From Cytophagaceae bacterium ABcell3 (GTDB lineage Bacteria > Bacteroidota > Bacteroidia > Cytophagales > Cytophagaceae): a stretch of DNA of 64,000 nt. Position numbers and translations under genes: made by a program. The notes beneath the pieces were generated by a model. That model was not told the DNA's origin, searched no databases, and saw only the letters and a list, made by a program, of their open reading frames with translations. Numbering within the stretch: the first letter of the stretch is position 1; each line of letters starts with the position of its first letter. This document shows, in pieces, positions 44,928 to 53,738 of this stretch. The stretch lies in NCBI GenBank assembly GCA_030913385.1, contig CP133159.1, positions 1,758,584 to 1,822,583 on the forward strand, given 5' to 3'.

Positions 44928-46427
44928 ATGCGTTTTTTTGGCAGCTTTTTTGAGAAAATCAAGACCTGTACACCAACTTTGACCAAGTTGTATATTCCTG
45001 CCCTTCTTATAATTATATTGTTAAGTATAGTCAGTCAGATGATTGTTCAGTATGAATTGAAAAGTCAATTGCATGACTCATATGTAATAAATCTGGCTGG
45101 TAGGCAGCGCATGTTGAGTCAGAATATTGTAAAACAGGTTCTATTGCTTGTTCAACAAGGCGGGGAGGGAGATTCTGAAAGTAAGGCAGCGTTGGTTAGT
45201 ACTGTAGAGCATTGGGTTGATGTCCATGAACGGCTCAAACAGCGAAAACATAGTGAAGCATTGGAAGGAGATAATAGTGAAGTCGTAGATAGCCTTTTCA
45301 CTCAAGTGGATCCTTATGTGTATGAAATACAATTTAATGCCTTGGCTATGGTTGCTGAATTTGATGGTGATGGTGACCAAGAGAATATTAGAAGCTATCT
45401 TAGTGAATTGATCAATCATGAAGGTGTCTTCTTTAGTTTCATGGATGAGATTGTTGATCAATATGACTTGGAAGCTAGGGCTAGAGTATCCTCAACGGAG
45501 CGTTTGGTTTTTGCACTTTTTGTCATTATTGTTTTAACCGTACTTTTTGAAGGGTTGTTAATCTTTCGTCCAGCGTCCATTCAAATCAATAAATTTATTA
45601 AAAGGTTGAACAGAGCGAAACAGAAGCTTCAAGCATCTTATGAGCAAATAGAAGAGGCGCAGGAACAGCTTGTTAAAGCCAATCAGACACTGGAAGATAA
45701 AATTAGAGAACGGACTCAGGAGCTCAAGGAAAAAAATGACCTTTTAAGGCGGACTAATGCGGATCTTGACAATTTTGTTTATGTCGCTTCTCATGATTTA
45801 AGGGCTCCTATAGGAAATATCGATGGGCTGGTAAAGGTATTGGAATTACGTGCTTCTGAGGATAATCCTGGCGATAGCGAACTATTTGAAATGATACACC
45901 AGTCTATTGCTAAGCTTAGGCTTACACTTTCAGATCTTTCTGATACGGGGAGAATTAGAAATGAAGTCCAAGGGTTATCTGAATTTGTCAGTTTTAGCGA
46001 GGTGCTTGATGATGTCAAGGTAAATATTAAAGATTTAATCATTGAGAATAAGGCTATAATTAAAGAAAACTTTGAGCAAGTACCAGAAATTAAGTTTTCT
46101 CGTAAAAATTTGCGGAGTATACTTTATAATTTAATTTCTAATGCAATTAAGTATCACAGTCCTCAAAGGCCGCCGGTGGTAGAGGTGATTTCTAGAAAGG
46201 AAGGAGAGGCTACTGTTCTTCAGGTCTCTGACAACGGTATGGGCATGAAGCAAAAAGATGTTGATCAAGTATTTGCTATGTACTCCAGGCTTCAGGAAAG
46301 CGAACATATAGAAGGAACAGGGGTTGGGATGGCCATGGTAAAGAAAATTGTAGAGAATGCTGGTGGGAAAATCCACGTCCAATCTGAAGAAGGAAAAGGT
46401 AGTGTCTTTTCTATATTTTTTAAATAA
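44928..46427 (+). CDS. Membrane sensor histidine kinase with PilJ-type sensor domain
   Basis: 499 residues from the ATG at 44928, which has AAAGGA 7 bases upstream; a TTG at 44904 is less likely. A first membrane segment is at about 21-40, followed by the PilJ-type periplasmic signature NLAGRQRMLSQ, known from nitrate/nitrite and pilus sensors. A second membrane segment (LVFALFVIIVLTVLFEGLLI) leads to a coiled coil (EQIEEAQEQLVKANQTLEDK). The HisKA domain has phospho-acceptor His289 in YVASHDLRAPIG. The ATPase domain has NLISNAIKYH, VSDNGMGM and GTGVGMAMVKKIV. No response regulator is adjacent, so it is an orphan kinase here. Confidence 0.9.
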   Translation: MRFFGSFFEKIKTCTPTLTKLYIPALLIIILLSIVSQMIVQYELKSQLHDSYVINLAGRQRMLSQNIVKQVLLLVQQGGEGDSESKAALVSTVEHWVDVHERLKQRKHSEALEGDNSEVVDSLFTQVDPYVYEIQFNALAMVAEFDGDGDQENIRSYLSELINHEGVFFSFMDEIVDQYDLEARARVSSTERLVFALFVIIVLTVLFEGLLIFRPASIQINKFIKRLNRAKQKLQASYEQIEEAQEQLVKANQTLEDKIRERTQELKEKNDLLRRTNADLDNFVYVASHDLRAPIGNIDGLVKVLELRASEDNPGDSELFEMIHQSIAKLRLTLSDLSDTGRIRNEVQGLSEFVSFSEVLDDVKVNIKDLIIENKAIIKENFEQVPEIKFSRKNLRSILYNLISNAIKYHSPQRPPVVEVISRKEGEATVLQVSDNGMGMKQKDVDQVFAMYSRLQESEHIEGTGVGMAMVKKIVENAGGKIHVQSEEGKGSVFSIFFK

Positions 46428-46590
46428 ACCTATAATATAAGTCTCAAGGAGTCTAAAAGGGGCATAATCATTATTTTTTATTCTGCCTTAATATTAGCAC
46501 CTTATATTCTTATTTTTTTATGAATGTCTGTCAAAAATTCCTTTTTTTAGAAAATATCTGGTAAATTAAACAGATTCTAAAAAGTAAATT

Positions 46591-48945
46591 ATGGCATTAG
46601 TTTCATTTTTGTTGGGTATTTTAATTATTCTTCTGTTGGTTGTTAAAAACACTTTAGAGAGTAAGTTCAATACCTTGCTCCTAAGACTTGACAGAATTCA
46701 GAATGAGATTGAGCGCTTAAAAGGGCAAATGGCAAAGGACATTGGAGTGGTTGCTGAAAAGGTTCAAGAGGAGCAAAAAAGTGATCTTGGGTCGGTAAAA
46801 GTTGCGGCCAAAGCAGAAGATTCTCCAAAAAGGCAAAAAGAGCTTCAGCCGGCTGCTGTTCTTAGAGAACCAAAGAAAACGGCTCCTAAAGTTCCTGTCG
46901 CAAAAAGTAAGAGTTTTTGGGAAAAGCATCCTGACCTGGAAAAATTTATTGGTGAGAACCTCATGAATAAGATAGGGATTGCCATCTTGATAGTAGGTGT
47001 GGCAATTTTCGTTAAATACGCCATTGATAGGGATTGGATTGGGCCTGCCGGTCGTGTTCTGATTGGGGTTTTATGTGGCGGTGTCCTTATCGGGGTAGCC
47101 CACCGGTTGCACAAAGGTTATAAGGCTTTTAGCTCTGTCTTGCTAGGTGGTGGAATTGCTATTTTATATGTTTCTATTGCACTTGCCTTTCACCTTTTTG
47201 GATTAATCAGCCAGCCCTTGGCTTTTGTCCTGATGATGGTGATCACAGCCTTTACTGTAGGTTTTTCGCTTTTGTATAACAGAATGGAAATTGCAGTCCT
47301 TGCCATTCTAGGAGGATTTGGGTCTCCTTTTATGGTAAGCACTGGCGAGGGTAACCCTGTCATTCTTTTTTCATATATTTTATTGCTTAATAGCGGGATG
47401 CTTGTTCTGGCTTGGTTTAGAAAGTGGTATCCTATCAATATTATTTGCTATGCAATGACAGTTTTGCTTTTTGGCGGGTGGTTCCTTTCCCAAGTAGTAG
47501 GGGAAGCTAACCCTGCTGTAGGCGTTGCCCTTGTTTTTGCGTCCTTGTTTTTCATTGTCTTTCTTTTGATGAATGTTGTCTACGAATTGAAGCATCAACG
47601 GAGGTTTAAAGCGCTTGATTACTCAATTATTTTGAGTGTAACCTGCTTATATTTCTTTACGGGCTTACACTGCGTTAATGTGTTGAGCAATGGTTTGTTC
47701 AATGGTTTGTTTACTGCTTTGTTAGCCCTATTCTTTTTTGTGTGTGCTTGGTTCTTGTATAGAAGCAAAAAAGTGGACCTGAATATGATTTACCTGTTTA
47801 TCGGGCTTATTCTTACTTTTTTAAGCCTTGCTGCACCTATTCAACTTGAAGGGCATAATATTACTTTGTTCTGGGGTGCAGAAGCTGTGCTGCTTTTATG
47901 GCTTGCTGGTAAGTCAGGCATTAAAGTGTTGAAGAAGGGTTCGGTGGTTGTACTAGCTTTGATGTTGGTAAGCCTTTTGATGGATTTCAATAATGTGTAT
48001 TTGGGGGCAAAGCTTGGGTATGCACCTTCTAGGGTGTTACTCAATAAAGGTTTTTTGACGGGAGTGTATGCTTTGCTGTCTGTGTTTCTATACCTGAAGC
48101 TAGTTTATCAGGAAAATGAAAAGCAGTTTTTAGGCTTTCCTTTAGCTCAGGTAAAAAAAGCATTAATAATAGTCTTTAGTATATTAGTGTATTTGACTGG
48201 ATTTTTAGAGATATCTTACCAATTGCATGCGTTTCTGCATCCGTATTATTATAATGTATTGGTTATTTGTACTTTCTCAATAATTTATTCTATTGCTGTA
48301 TATTTTGTAAGCGCTAAGAAAGCATTTGCCTTTTTGAAGCCTGCTGCTTTTGTCCTGTCGCTTTTGTGCACGCTGGCCTATGTCATATTTGTCCATAAAG
48401 GAGTGGTGTCCTTAAGGAACAGCAGCATAGTTGATGAACTGTCTATGTGGTACTTTTGGGCGCATGCGCTGACCATAGGGTTGATATGTTGGTCGCTAGT
48501 TTTGAATTGGTCTTTGGCTAAGCTGTATGTAGGAAAAGGGGAAGGGGCTGGTACATTATCCTATCCTATATTTTCTTTACTGGTTGTCCTGTTCTTGGTT
48601 AGCAGTGAATTGGACCATCTTGTTGTCTTAGCATATGCTAATGACCTGTCTTTCATTTCTCAAGCCTTAGATATTTCTCACAAAGCAGGTTATCCGGTGG
48701 TTTGGGGCTTGTACTCTTTTGTTCTGATGATTGTGGGAATGAAAAAGAGAATAAAGTACTTGCGATTTGCTTCTCTTGCATTGTTTTCTGTAACATTACT
48801 TAAGTTATTTCTTTATGATATTAGGAATGCGTCAGAGGGTGGTAAGATTGGAGCTTTTGTTTCTCTCGGAGTCCTTTTGCTGATCGTTTCTTTTATGTAT
48901 CAGAAACTTAAGAGTATGCTTGTAAACACTGATCCTAAAAAATGA
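46591..48945 (+). CDS. DUF2339 family polytopic membrane protein
   Basis: 784 residues with an N-terminal anchor, a coiled coil (LLRLDRIQNEIERLKGQM), a charged linker, then FWEKHPDLEKFIGENLMNKI and a very hydrophobic remainder of roughly twenty or more membrane segments (GIAILIVGVAIFVKYAIDRD, AHRLHKGYKAFSSVLLGGGI). This is the DUF2339 layout. Function unknown. It overlaps the DUF3999 gene by 4 bases (ATGA), and the two families are known neighbours in other bacteria, suggesting a membrane complex. Confidence 0.88.
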   Translation: MALVSFLLGILIILLLVVKNTLESKFNTLLLRLDRIQNEIERLKGQMAKDIGVVAEKVQEEQKSDLGSVKVAAKAEDSPKRQKELQPAAVLREPKKTAPKVPVAKSKSFWEKHPDLEKFIGENLMNKIGIAILIVGVAIFVKYAIDRDWIGPAGRVLIGVLCGGVLIGVAHRLHKGYKAFSSVLLGGGIAILYVSIALAFHLFGLISQPLAFVLMMVITAFTVGFSLLYNRMEIAVLAILGGFGSPFMVSTGEGNPVILFSYILLLNSGMLVLAWFRKWYPINIICYAMTVLLFGGWFLSQVVGEANPAVGVALVFASLFFIVFLLMNVVYELKHQRRFKALDYSIILSVTCLYFFTGLHCVNVLSNGLFNGLFTALLALFFFVCAWFLYRSKKVDLNMIYLFIGLILTFLSLAAPIQLEGHNITLFWGAEAVLLLWLAGKSGIKVLKKGSVVVLALMLVSLLMDFNNVYLGAKLGYAPSRVLLNKGFLTGVYALLSVFLYLKLVYQENEKQFLGFPLAQVKKALIIVFSILVYLTGFLEISYQLHAFLHPYYYNVLVICTFSIIYSIAVYFVSAKKAFAFLKPAAFVLSLLCTLAYVIFVHKGVVSLRNSSIVDELSMWYFWAHALTIGLICWSLVLNWSLAKLYVGKGEGAGTLSYPIFSLLVVLFLVSSELDHLVVLAYANDLSFISQALDISHKAGYPVVWGLYSFVLMIVGMKKRIKYLRFASLALFSVTLLKLFLYDIRNASEGGKIGAFVSLGVLLLIVSFMYQKLKSMLVNTDPKK

Positions 48946-50180
48946 ACTTTGTGAAACTGATAGTTATATGTCTGCTTAGTGTGCTTTTGTTTAGTAACAG
49001 TACCATGTCTCAGAGCAGTTACCTTTATCAGGCTGACTTGCCTTTGGTAGAAGAAGCTGGCTATTATGAAATTAAACTTACCCCTGAGATTACAGGCAAT
49101 CTTAGCAAAGAACTGCATGACTTAAGGGTGGTCAGCGAGCATGGAGAGGAAGTGCCCTATATTTTGCAACAAGACCAAGTGCAACATACGAAGCTAGCTT
49201 TTGTGCCATATGAAATTGTGGAGTCTGTTTCTAAGATTAAAGGTGTTTCTCATTTTATTGTTCATAACCCTGACAAGAGGGCTGTTGACCATGTGGTTTT
49301 GAGGATTAAAAATGCTGATGTAGACAAAAATCTTAGGATTAGTGGGAGTAATGATGGGGAGCAATGGTTTGTTGTCAAGGGCAATGTTTTTGTTGAGGGT
49401 TTTCATGAAAAGGGAAGGGTTTTTATTGAGAAAAAGGTTTCTTTCCCTTTGTCTGATTACGAATACTTGAAATTTGAGATGGACGACTCTGTATCGGCGC
49501 CTATTAATGTACTTCATGCAGGATTTTATGCAGCTTCGGTTTCAGAGGGTAGTTATATGGAATTGCCTGCACCGGAAGTTGTTAGATACGACACATTGGG
49601 AAAAACTTTTTTGGATTTTACATTTGCACAAAGGTTTTTGTTGGATCGGATCAAATTTTCTGTGGAGTCTCCTGAGAAATATAAAAGAAAGGCAATGCTT
49701 TATGTAAACAGTGGAACTAGTGAGAATGATTTATGGACGCCTGTAGGTAAATTTGAACTTGAAAAAGGTGGTGACAATACGGTGTCAAGCCAAACTTTAA
49801 AAGGCCAGCGGTTTCGGGTGGTTGTTGAAAATAAGAACAGCCCTGCCTTACAGTTTTCTGATATGAGTTTTCAGCAACTGGAAATTTCACTAAAAGCGGA
49901 ACTGTCTGCCGGAGTTCACTATAGCCTTATTTTTGGAAACAAAGAGGCAGCCATGCCTGATTATGATCTGAAATATTTTAGTGAGCAAATCCCTGCGGAG
50001 TTACCCGTATTGCTTATTTCGGGTGTTCAAACCATTGAAGGGCATAAAGAGGATACAATAGCTTCGTCAGGCAATGATTTTGTTGCTTTTATGTGGCTTG
50101 CTATTGGGCTTGTAATAACTTTTCTGGGTTTTATGACTTATAAAATGGTGGTCGATTTAGGTAATAGAAATCAAGGTTAG
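48942..50180 (+). CDS. DUF3999 family protein
   Basis: 412 residues: signal peptide (KLIVICLLSVLLFSNSTMSQ), a long beta-rich exported region (LYQADLPLVEEAGYYEIKLT, DLRVVSEHGEEVPYILQQ, LRISGSNDGEQWF) and one C-terminal membrane segment (FVAFMWLAIGLVITFLGFMT). The F5/8-type-like strand pattern and the pairing with DUF2339 identify DUF3999. The role is unknown. The start is fixed by the 4-base overlap with the upstream gene. Confidence 0.82.
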   Translation: MNFVKLIVICLLSVLLFSNSTMSQSSYLYQADLPLVEEAGYYEIKLTPEITGNLSKELHDLRVVSEHGEEVPYILQQDQVQHTKLAFVPYEIVESVSKIKGVSHFIVHNPDKRAVDHVVLRIKNADVDKNLRISGSNDGEQWFVVKGNVFVEGFHEKGRVFIEKKVSFPLSDYEYLKFEMDDSVSAPINVLHAGFYAASVSEGSYMELPAPEVVRYDTLGKTFLDFTFAQRFLLDRIKFSVESPEKYKRKAMLYVNSGTSENDLWTPVGKFELEKGGDNTVSSQTLKGQRFRVVVENKNSPALQFSDMSFQQLEISLKAELSAGVHYSLIFGNKEAAMPDYDLKYFSEQIPAELPVLLISGVQTIEGHKEDTIASSGNDFVAFMWLAIGLVITFLGFMTYKMVVDLGNRNQG

Positions 50181-50218
50181 TGGCAAATGAGCAAATTGGC
50201 TACTTTTGTATGTTGGGT

Positions 50219-50269
50219 CATGTCCCTGTCGATGTTTGTGGTTAGCTGGGACGTGTGAATTGCTTTTTT
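50219..50269 (+). promoter_or_regulatory. Hairpin with T run between DUF3999 and the SMR exporter
   Basis: CATGTCCC at 50219-50226 pairs with GGGACGTG at 50248-50255 (one G-T pair). A run of six T follows at about 50264. It could terminate the upstream operon or act as a leader element of the exporter gene, whose start is at 50284. It does not match a guanidine riboswitch that I can recognise. Confidence 0.4.
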
Positions 50270-50283
50270 AAGAACAAGTATTT

Positions 50284-50601
50284 ATGAGTTGGTTTATATT
50301 ATTTGTAGCAGGTATTTTTGAAGTGGTCTGGGTAACTTCTATGAAGTACTCAGAAGGATTTACTAAACTTTGGCCTTCGGTAATTACGGTGGTGGCACTT
50401 TCTTTGAGCATGGCTCTGTTGGGGTATAGTTTAAAAGGTCTGCCTCTTGGTTCTGCCTATGCAGTATGGACGGGAATAGGCGCCGTAGGGGCTGCTTTAT
50501 TGGGAATGGTTCTTTTTGGTGAACCCAAAAGTTTTCTCCGTTTCGTATTTATCTTGTTTATTGTGTTTGGTATTGTAGGGTTGAAATACCTTTCTGAATA
50601 A
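50284..50601 (+). CDS. sugE: SMR-family exporter, SugE/Gdx type
   Basis: 105 residues, four membrane segments. The essential Glu13 lies in AGIFEVVWVTSMKYSEGF, and GLPLGSAYAVWTGIGAVGAA and FGIVGLKYLSE follow. The WVTSMKYSxGFTKLWPS pattern and the W at 16 resemble the Gdx (SugE) branch, which exports guanidinium, more than the EmrE branch. Substrate is inferred from the subfamily. No ykkC-type riboswitch was recognised upstream, only a simple hairpin. Confidence 0.88.
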   Translation: MSWFILFVAGIFEVVWVTSMKYSEGFTKLWPSVITVVALSLSMALLGYSLKGLPLGSAYAVWTGIGAVGAALLGMVLFGEPKSFLRFVFILFIVFGIVGLKYLSE

Positions 50602-50627
50602 AATACCCCTCCTGATGTTCCCTCCCG

Positions 50628-50649
50628 TTGTTGGTGTTTTCACCAACAA
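50628..50649. repeat. Dispersed palindrome, copy 2
   Basis: TTGTTGGTG / CACCAACAA around TTTT, preceded by ccctccc. Same family as 4050-4073. Confidence 0.88.
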
Positions 50650-50655
50650 AGAGGC

Positions 50656-50748
50656 TTATCCATTGTATAAAGGGAGGGTGAACTTAAAAGTGGCTCCTTC
50701 GCCTTTTTGGCTTTCAGCCCATATCTTACCGCCGTTTTTTTCAACAAA
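50656..50748 (-). pseudogene. Remnant of a histidine-kinase ATPase domain (3' end)
   Basis: On the minus strand 50748-50656 reads [20 protein letters not shown] followed by [10 protein letters not shown] and a stop. This is the G2-box end of a HATPase_c domain, with the typical NGGKIWxES and GxGxTFxFxLP. Nothing upstream continues it: a palindromic repeat (50761-50778) follows immediately, and another (50628-50649) lies just past the stop. The fragment is about 30 codons of an otherwise lost kinase gene. It does not derive from the kinase at 44928, whose end reads NAGGKIHVQSEEGKGSVFSI. Confidence 0.78.
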
Positions 50749-50760
50749 GTCCCCCCTGTT

Positions 50761-50778
50761 GTTGGTGTTTTCACCAAC
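50761..50778. repeat. Dispersed palindrome, copy 3
   Basis: GTTGGTG / CACCAAC around TTTT, preceded by cccccctgtt. It borders the kinase remnant. Confidence 0.85.
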
Positions 50779-50994
50779 GACTACTATAATTGGCTCGAAA
50801 TGGGTTCATGAGCATCCAGCTTTATTTTGCACATTTTATGTCTTATTTTGAATAGGTGTTAGGTGTGGGGTAAGGTTGGGTACCAACAAGGGGGAGATTT
50901 TATGAAGAAGGTAAGGATGATTTCGTTTTTTAACTCATTATATGTCCTACTTTGAGTGAAAATATGAATGTTAGGTGTGGGGGAGTTTGGGTAG

Positions 50995-51018
50995 CTTGTT
51001 GGTGAAAACACCAACAAG
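50995..51018. repeat. Dispersed palindrome, copy 4
   Basis: CTTGTTGGTG / CACCAACAAG around AAAA, followed by ggggga (opposite orientation to copies 2 and 3). A half-site, accaacaaggggga, lies near 50882. Confidence 0.88.
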
Positions 51019-51023
51019 GGGGA

Positions 51024-51129
51024 GTGTCGCTTGTCGGTATTTATTTTTAGATAGGAGTATATTTTTTTGGGTTACTTATGAGGCGTTGTGGGTATGTACC
51101 CATATAATGTCTTATTATAAGTTTTAGCT
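51024..51129 (+). promoter_or_regulatory. Duplicated promoter/leader of the surface-protein array, copy 1
   Basis: About 106 bases shared nearly exactly with the regions before copies 2 and 3, and with small changes before copy 4. It includes a 12-base palindrome GGGTATGTACCC at 51090-51101, 28 bases before the ATG, which may be an operator or the stem of a leader hairpin. Confidence 0.6.
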
Positions 51130-53547
51130 ATGGTACATAAAATTACATTTTCTTGGCACCTTTTTGTGTGTTTTCTGTTGTTTTCCTTTCACCTATTGCC
51201 TGCGCAGGAGATTCCTTTCTTTGATGTGGAGGTGGGGCGGGTTGCCCAGAATCACCGCCATTCTTCAGGAGGAGGGTATGAGCTTGCCAACCTGACTTCG
51301 CCGAGCCTTTCGAACCGTACACCTGTGGGCGATTACCTGATAGCCTCGGAAGAGGTCCAGGGCAATGCCAGTGTGCTGGAAGGGGAGGGTATCCCCATCG
51401 GTTTTGATTTCCCTTTTGCGGGCGATACTTTTGACGTGTTCGGTGTGAGCGGCAAGGGGTATATTGTGCTTGGCAAGCGCAGCGAAGGTTTGACCATCTA
51501 TGCCGATACGCTCCGGTACGAAGAGAATGACACGGTCTTTACCCGTCAGAACCCTTATCTGATATCAGGGTTAATGTTGGGAAAGAATACAGAGACTGTT
51601 TATAATTTTCGTTCGGCCTATAACAATTGGGGGTTCCCGGGAGATAGGAATATATCAATATATATAAGTTATACTCTTAGATTGCCTGCTCTAAACGGAC
51701 TGTCTGGGTCTTTTTTATGGGATTCAATGATTTCTTTATATGAAGACGGTAGGATTGTTAAAACATATACATCCAATGTCATGGATGGTGTTGAATTTGA
51801 AACGCTTGCATTTGTTCTGGACAGGTTCGGGGACGACAAAGGCTTGGGCATATATGCTCAGGAAGGAGGTTCTTGGGACAACCCTGAGGTTTTTTATGGC
51901 CTGGACAACCGCTTTGGTTATTTCAGTGAAAGTTTCCGGCCGGAAATTGTAAGAGACTTTCCGGGTTCAATTTATACCCCCTTTGACCGTCCATATAGCT
52001 GTCCCCAGCCTTTCCATTGGGAAATGGGCACGCGGGAGGGGAGCTACCACGCTTACTTTGACAATGACTATTCCCTGCTGGATGAAAGGCGGGCGAACAC
52101 GACGAGTTCCCTGTGGTGGTACAGTCCGGGTATCCATAATGCCTCCTATGATGTTTACCTTGGCACCGACCCCCATGACATGTGGGAGGCTGGGAGCGAG
52201 CTGCCCGGAGACAGTGTGGACATAAGGGCCGGCCATAGTGCAGTGCCTTTGGCCGAGTTCCCTTTCAGCGGGCTGGCACCGGACATGAAGTATTATATGG
52301 AGGTGATAGGGGCTACAGAAACAGATACCCTGACCTGTAGTTATGAGTTCCGTACCAAGACGGAAGAGTTCAATGACCGGTACTGCCGGTACTCAAATCC
52401 GCATGGCTGGGCCCAAACCCTGATGTACAAAGTGGATTTTAATGACCTTGAATTTGAGAACCCTCTAGAGCCCGGGCTTTTCAATACCTCCCGCCTGGTG
52501 CCGGACACGGGAAACTGGACCACTGAGCTTGCGCGGGGGGAGACCTATACCCTTTCCATAGGGGCGACAGAGCAGGCAGGCAGGCACGATATGCGGGTCT
52601 TTATAGACTATGACCAGGACGGGGTTTTTGACGAGGAGCGGGAAGCTTACCTGACCACGAGCAACAGCAGTACCAGCTACGAAGACATAGAGATCACCAT
52701 TCCTGAAGGGGCATTGCTTGGCAGGACGCGGATGAGGGTGGCCTCAAGGCAATGGCCCAGCTATGTTTTCCCTTGTGGGGACAGCTATCTTGACTTTACC
52801 GTGACCATCGTGCCCCAGGAGCATTGCCGCAGTCTGTCTTATAATGGGGAGGTTCTGGAAACTTGTTTCCGAGAGGCAGACGGTGCTTTTTCTGTTTCCC
52901 CTGAAGGTGGTACGCCCCCTTACAGCATCCAGTGGGACACGGGCAACCCGGAAGATACAGGCGCGGAACTTTCCGGCTTAGGGGTGAACGCCCACCACCG
53001 TGCGACTATCGAAGACGCTGAAGGTTGCCATATCCGCACGTCCATGTTGGTGATGCGCCAGACGCAGCCCGTGCTAGCGGACACCAATGGGCTATACGAA
53101 CACCGCCAGGCTTCCCTTTCCGGTGGGGTGCCACCTTTTTCCATAGAACTGAGCGGTGAAGGGGAGACATACTTCTTTGAAGGTGTTTCGGACCTCCTGG
53201 ACTTGGAGGGACTTGCGCCTGGCACTTACGACCTGGAGGTGCACGACAGCCAAGGCTGTACCTATACCGTAGAAGGCGTGGAGGTACCGGTGCTTTTATC
53301 GACCGCTACCGGTTCAGAGACGCTTGCCGATGTGCTGGTCTATCCCAACCCCGCCCGTGACATACTGTACGTACAAGGGGTGTCGCACCATGCGGTGGCA
53401 GAGGTTTATTCTATGAAAGGCGTGCTGGTGAAGGAAGAAAAGCTATCCGGCAACAGCATTGGCCTTACAGGGATCCCTTCCGGCCTTTATATCCTTCGCC
53501 TGAAGGATGGAGATATAATGTTTAACCAGAAAGTCCTCGTGCATTGA
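51130..53547 (+). CDS. T9SS-exported GEVED/SprB-repeat surface protein, array copy 1 (805 aa, intact)
   Basis: Signal peptide 1-26 (LLFSFHLLPAQ). An N-terminal beta domain of unknown family has variable segments at about 37-50 and 155-180. A fibronectin-III-like stretch follows near 325-405 (NASYDVYLGTDPHDMW). A GEVED-type domain lies at about 458-565 (RVFIDYDQDGVFDEEREAYL, IPEGALLGRTRMRVAS). Two SprB-type repeats span about 567-720 (GGTPPYSIQWDTG, GGVPPFSIELSGEG, APGTYDLEVHDSQGCTY), and the T9SS sorting domain about 728-805 (VLVYPNPARDILYV, GLYILRLKDG). It is surface-exposed or secreted, perhaps an adhesin or antigen. It is the first of four tandem copies, each with its own leader and terminator. 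Confidence 0.9.
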   Translation: MVHKITFSWHLFVCFLLFSFHLLPAQEIPFFDVEVGRVAQNHRHSSGGGYELANLTSPSLSNRTPVGDYLIASEEVQGNASVLEGEGIPIGFDFPFAGDTFDVFGVSGKGYIVLGKRSEGLTIYADTLRYEENDTVFTRQNPYLISGLMLGKNTETVYNFRSAYNNWGFPGDRNISIYISYTLRLPALNGLSGSFLWDSMISLYEDGRIVKTYTSNVMDGVEFETLAFVLDRFGDDKGLGIYAQEGGSWDNPEVFYGLDNRFGYFSESFRPEIVRDFPGSIYTPFDRPYSCPQPFHWEMGTREGSYHAYFDNDYSLLDERRANTTSSLWWYSPGIHNASYDVYLGTDPHDMWEAGSELPGDSVDIRAGHSAVPLAEFPFSGLAPDMKYYMEVIGATETDTLTCSYEFRTKTEEFNDRYCRYSNPHGWAQTLMYKVDFNDLEFENPLEPGLFNTSRLVPDTGNWTTELARGETYTLSIGATEQAGRHDMRVFIDYDQDGVFDEEREAYLTTSNSSTSYEDIEITIPEGALLGRTRMRVASRQWPSYVFPCGDSYLDFTVTIVPQEHCRSLSYNGEVLETCFREADGAFSVSPEGGTPPYSIQWDTGNPEDTGAELSGLGVNAHHRATIEDAEGCHIRTSMLVMRQTQPVLADTNGLYEHRQASLSGGVPPFSIELSGEGETYFFEGVSDLLDLEGLAPGTYDLEVHDSQGCTYTVEGVEVPVLLSTATGSETLADVLVYPNPARDILYVQGVSHHAVAEVYSMKGVLVKEEKLSGNSIGLTGIPSGLYILRLKDGDIMFNQKVLVH

Positions 53548-53563
53548 TCATAATTGATGTTTA

Positions 53564-53596
53564 AACATGTAATTGGTTGAAAAAAAATTACATGTT
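53564..53596 (+). terminator. Terminator of array copy 1
   Basis: 11-bp perfect stem AACATGTAATT / AATTACATGTT with an 11-base A-rich loop, followed by ctttt. The same hairpin recurs after copies 2 and 3. Confidence 0.8.
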
Positions 53597-53631
53597 CTTT
53601 TGTTGTAATAAACAGTCGGCTTTATTAATAT

Positions 53632-53738
53632 TGTGTCGCTTGTCGGTATTTATTTTTAGATAGGAGTATATTTTTTTGGGTTACTTATGAGGCGTTGTGG
53701 GTATGTACCCATATAATGTCTTATTATAAGTTTTAGCT
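53632..53738 (+). promoter_or_regulatory. Duplicated promoter/leader, array copy 2
   Basis: Almost identical to 51024-51129, with the palindrome GGGTATGTACCC at 53699-53710. Confidence 0.6.

Noticed and set aside
50181-50283. Guanidine riboswitch upstream of the SMR exporter
   Set aside because: The conserved ACGR-containing loops and overall layout of the known classes were not found; only one simple hairpin is present.
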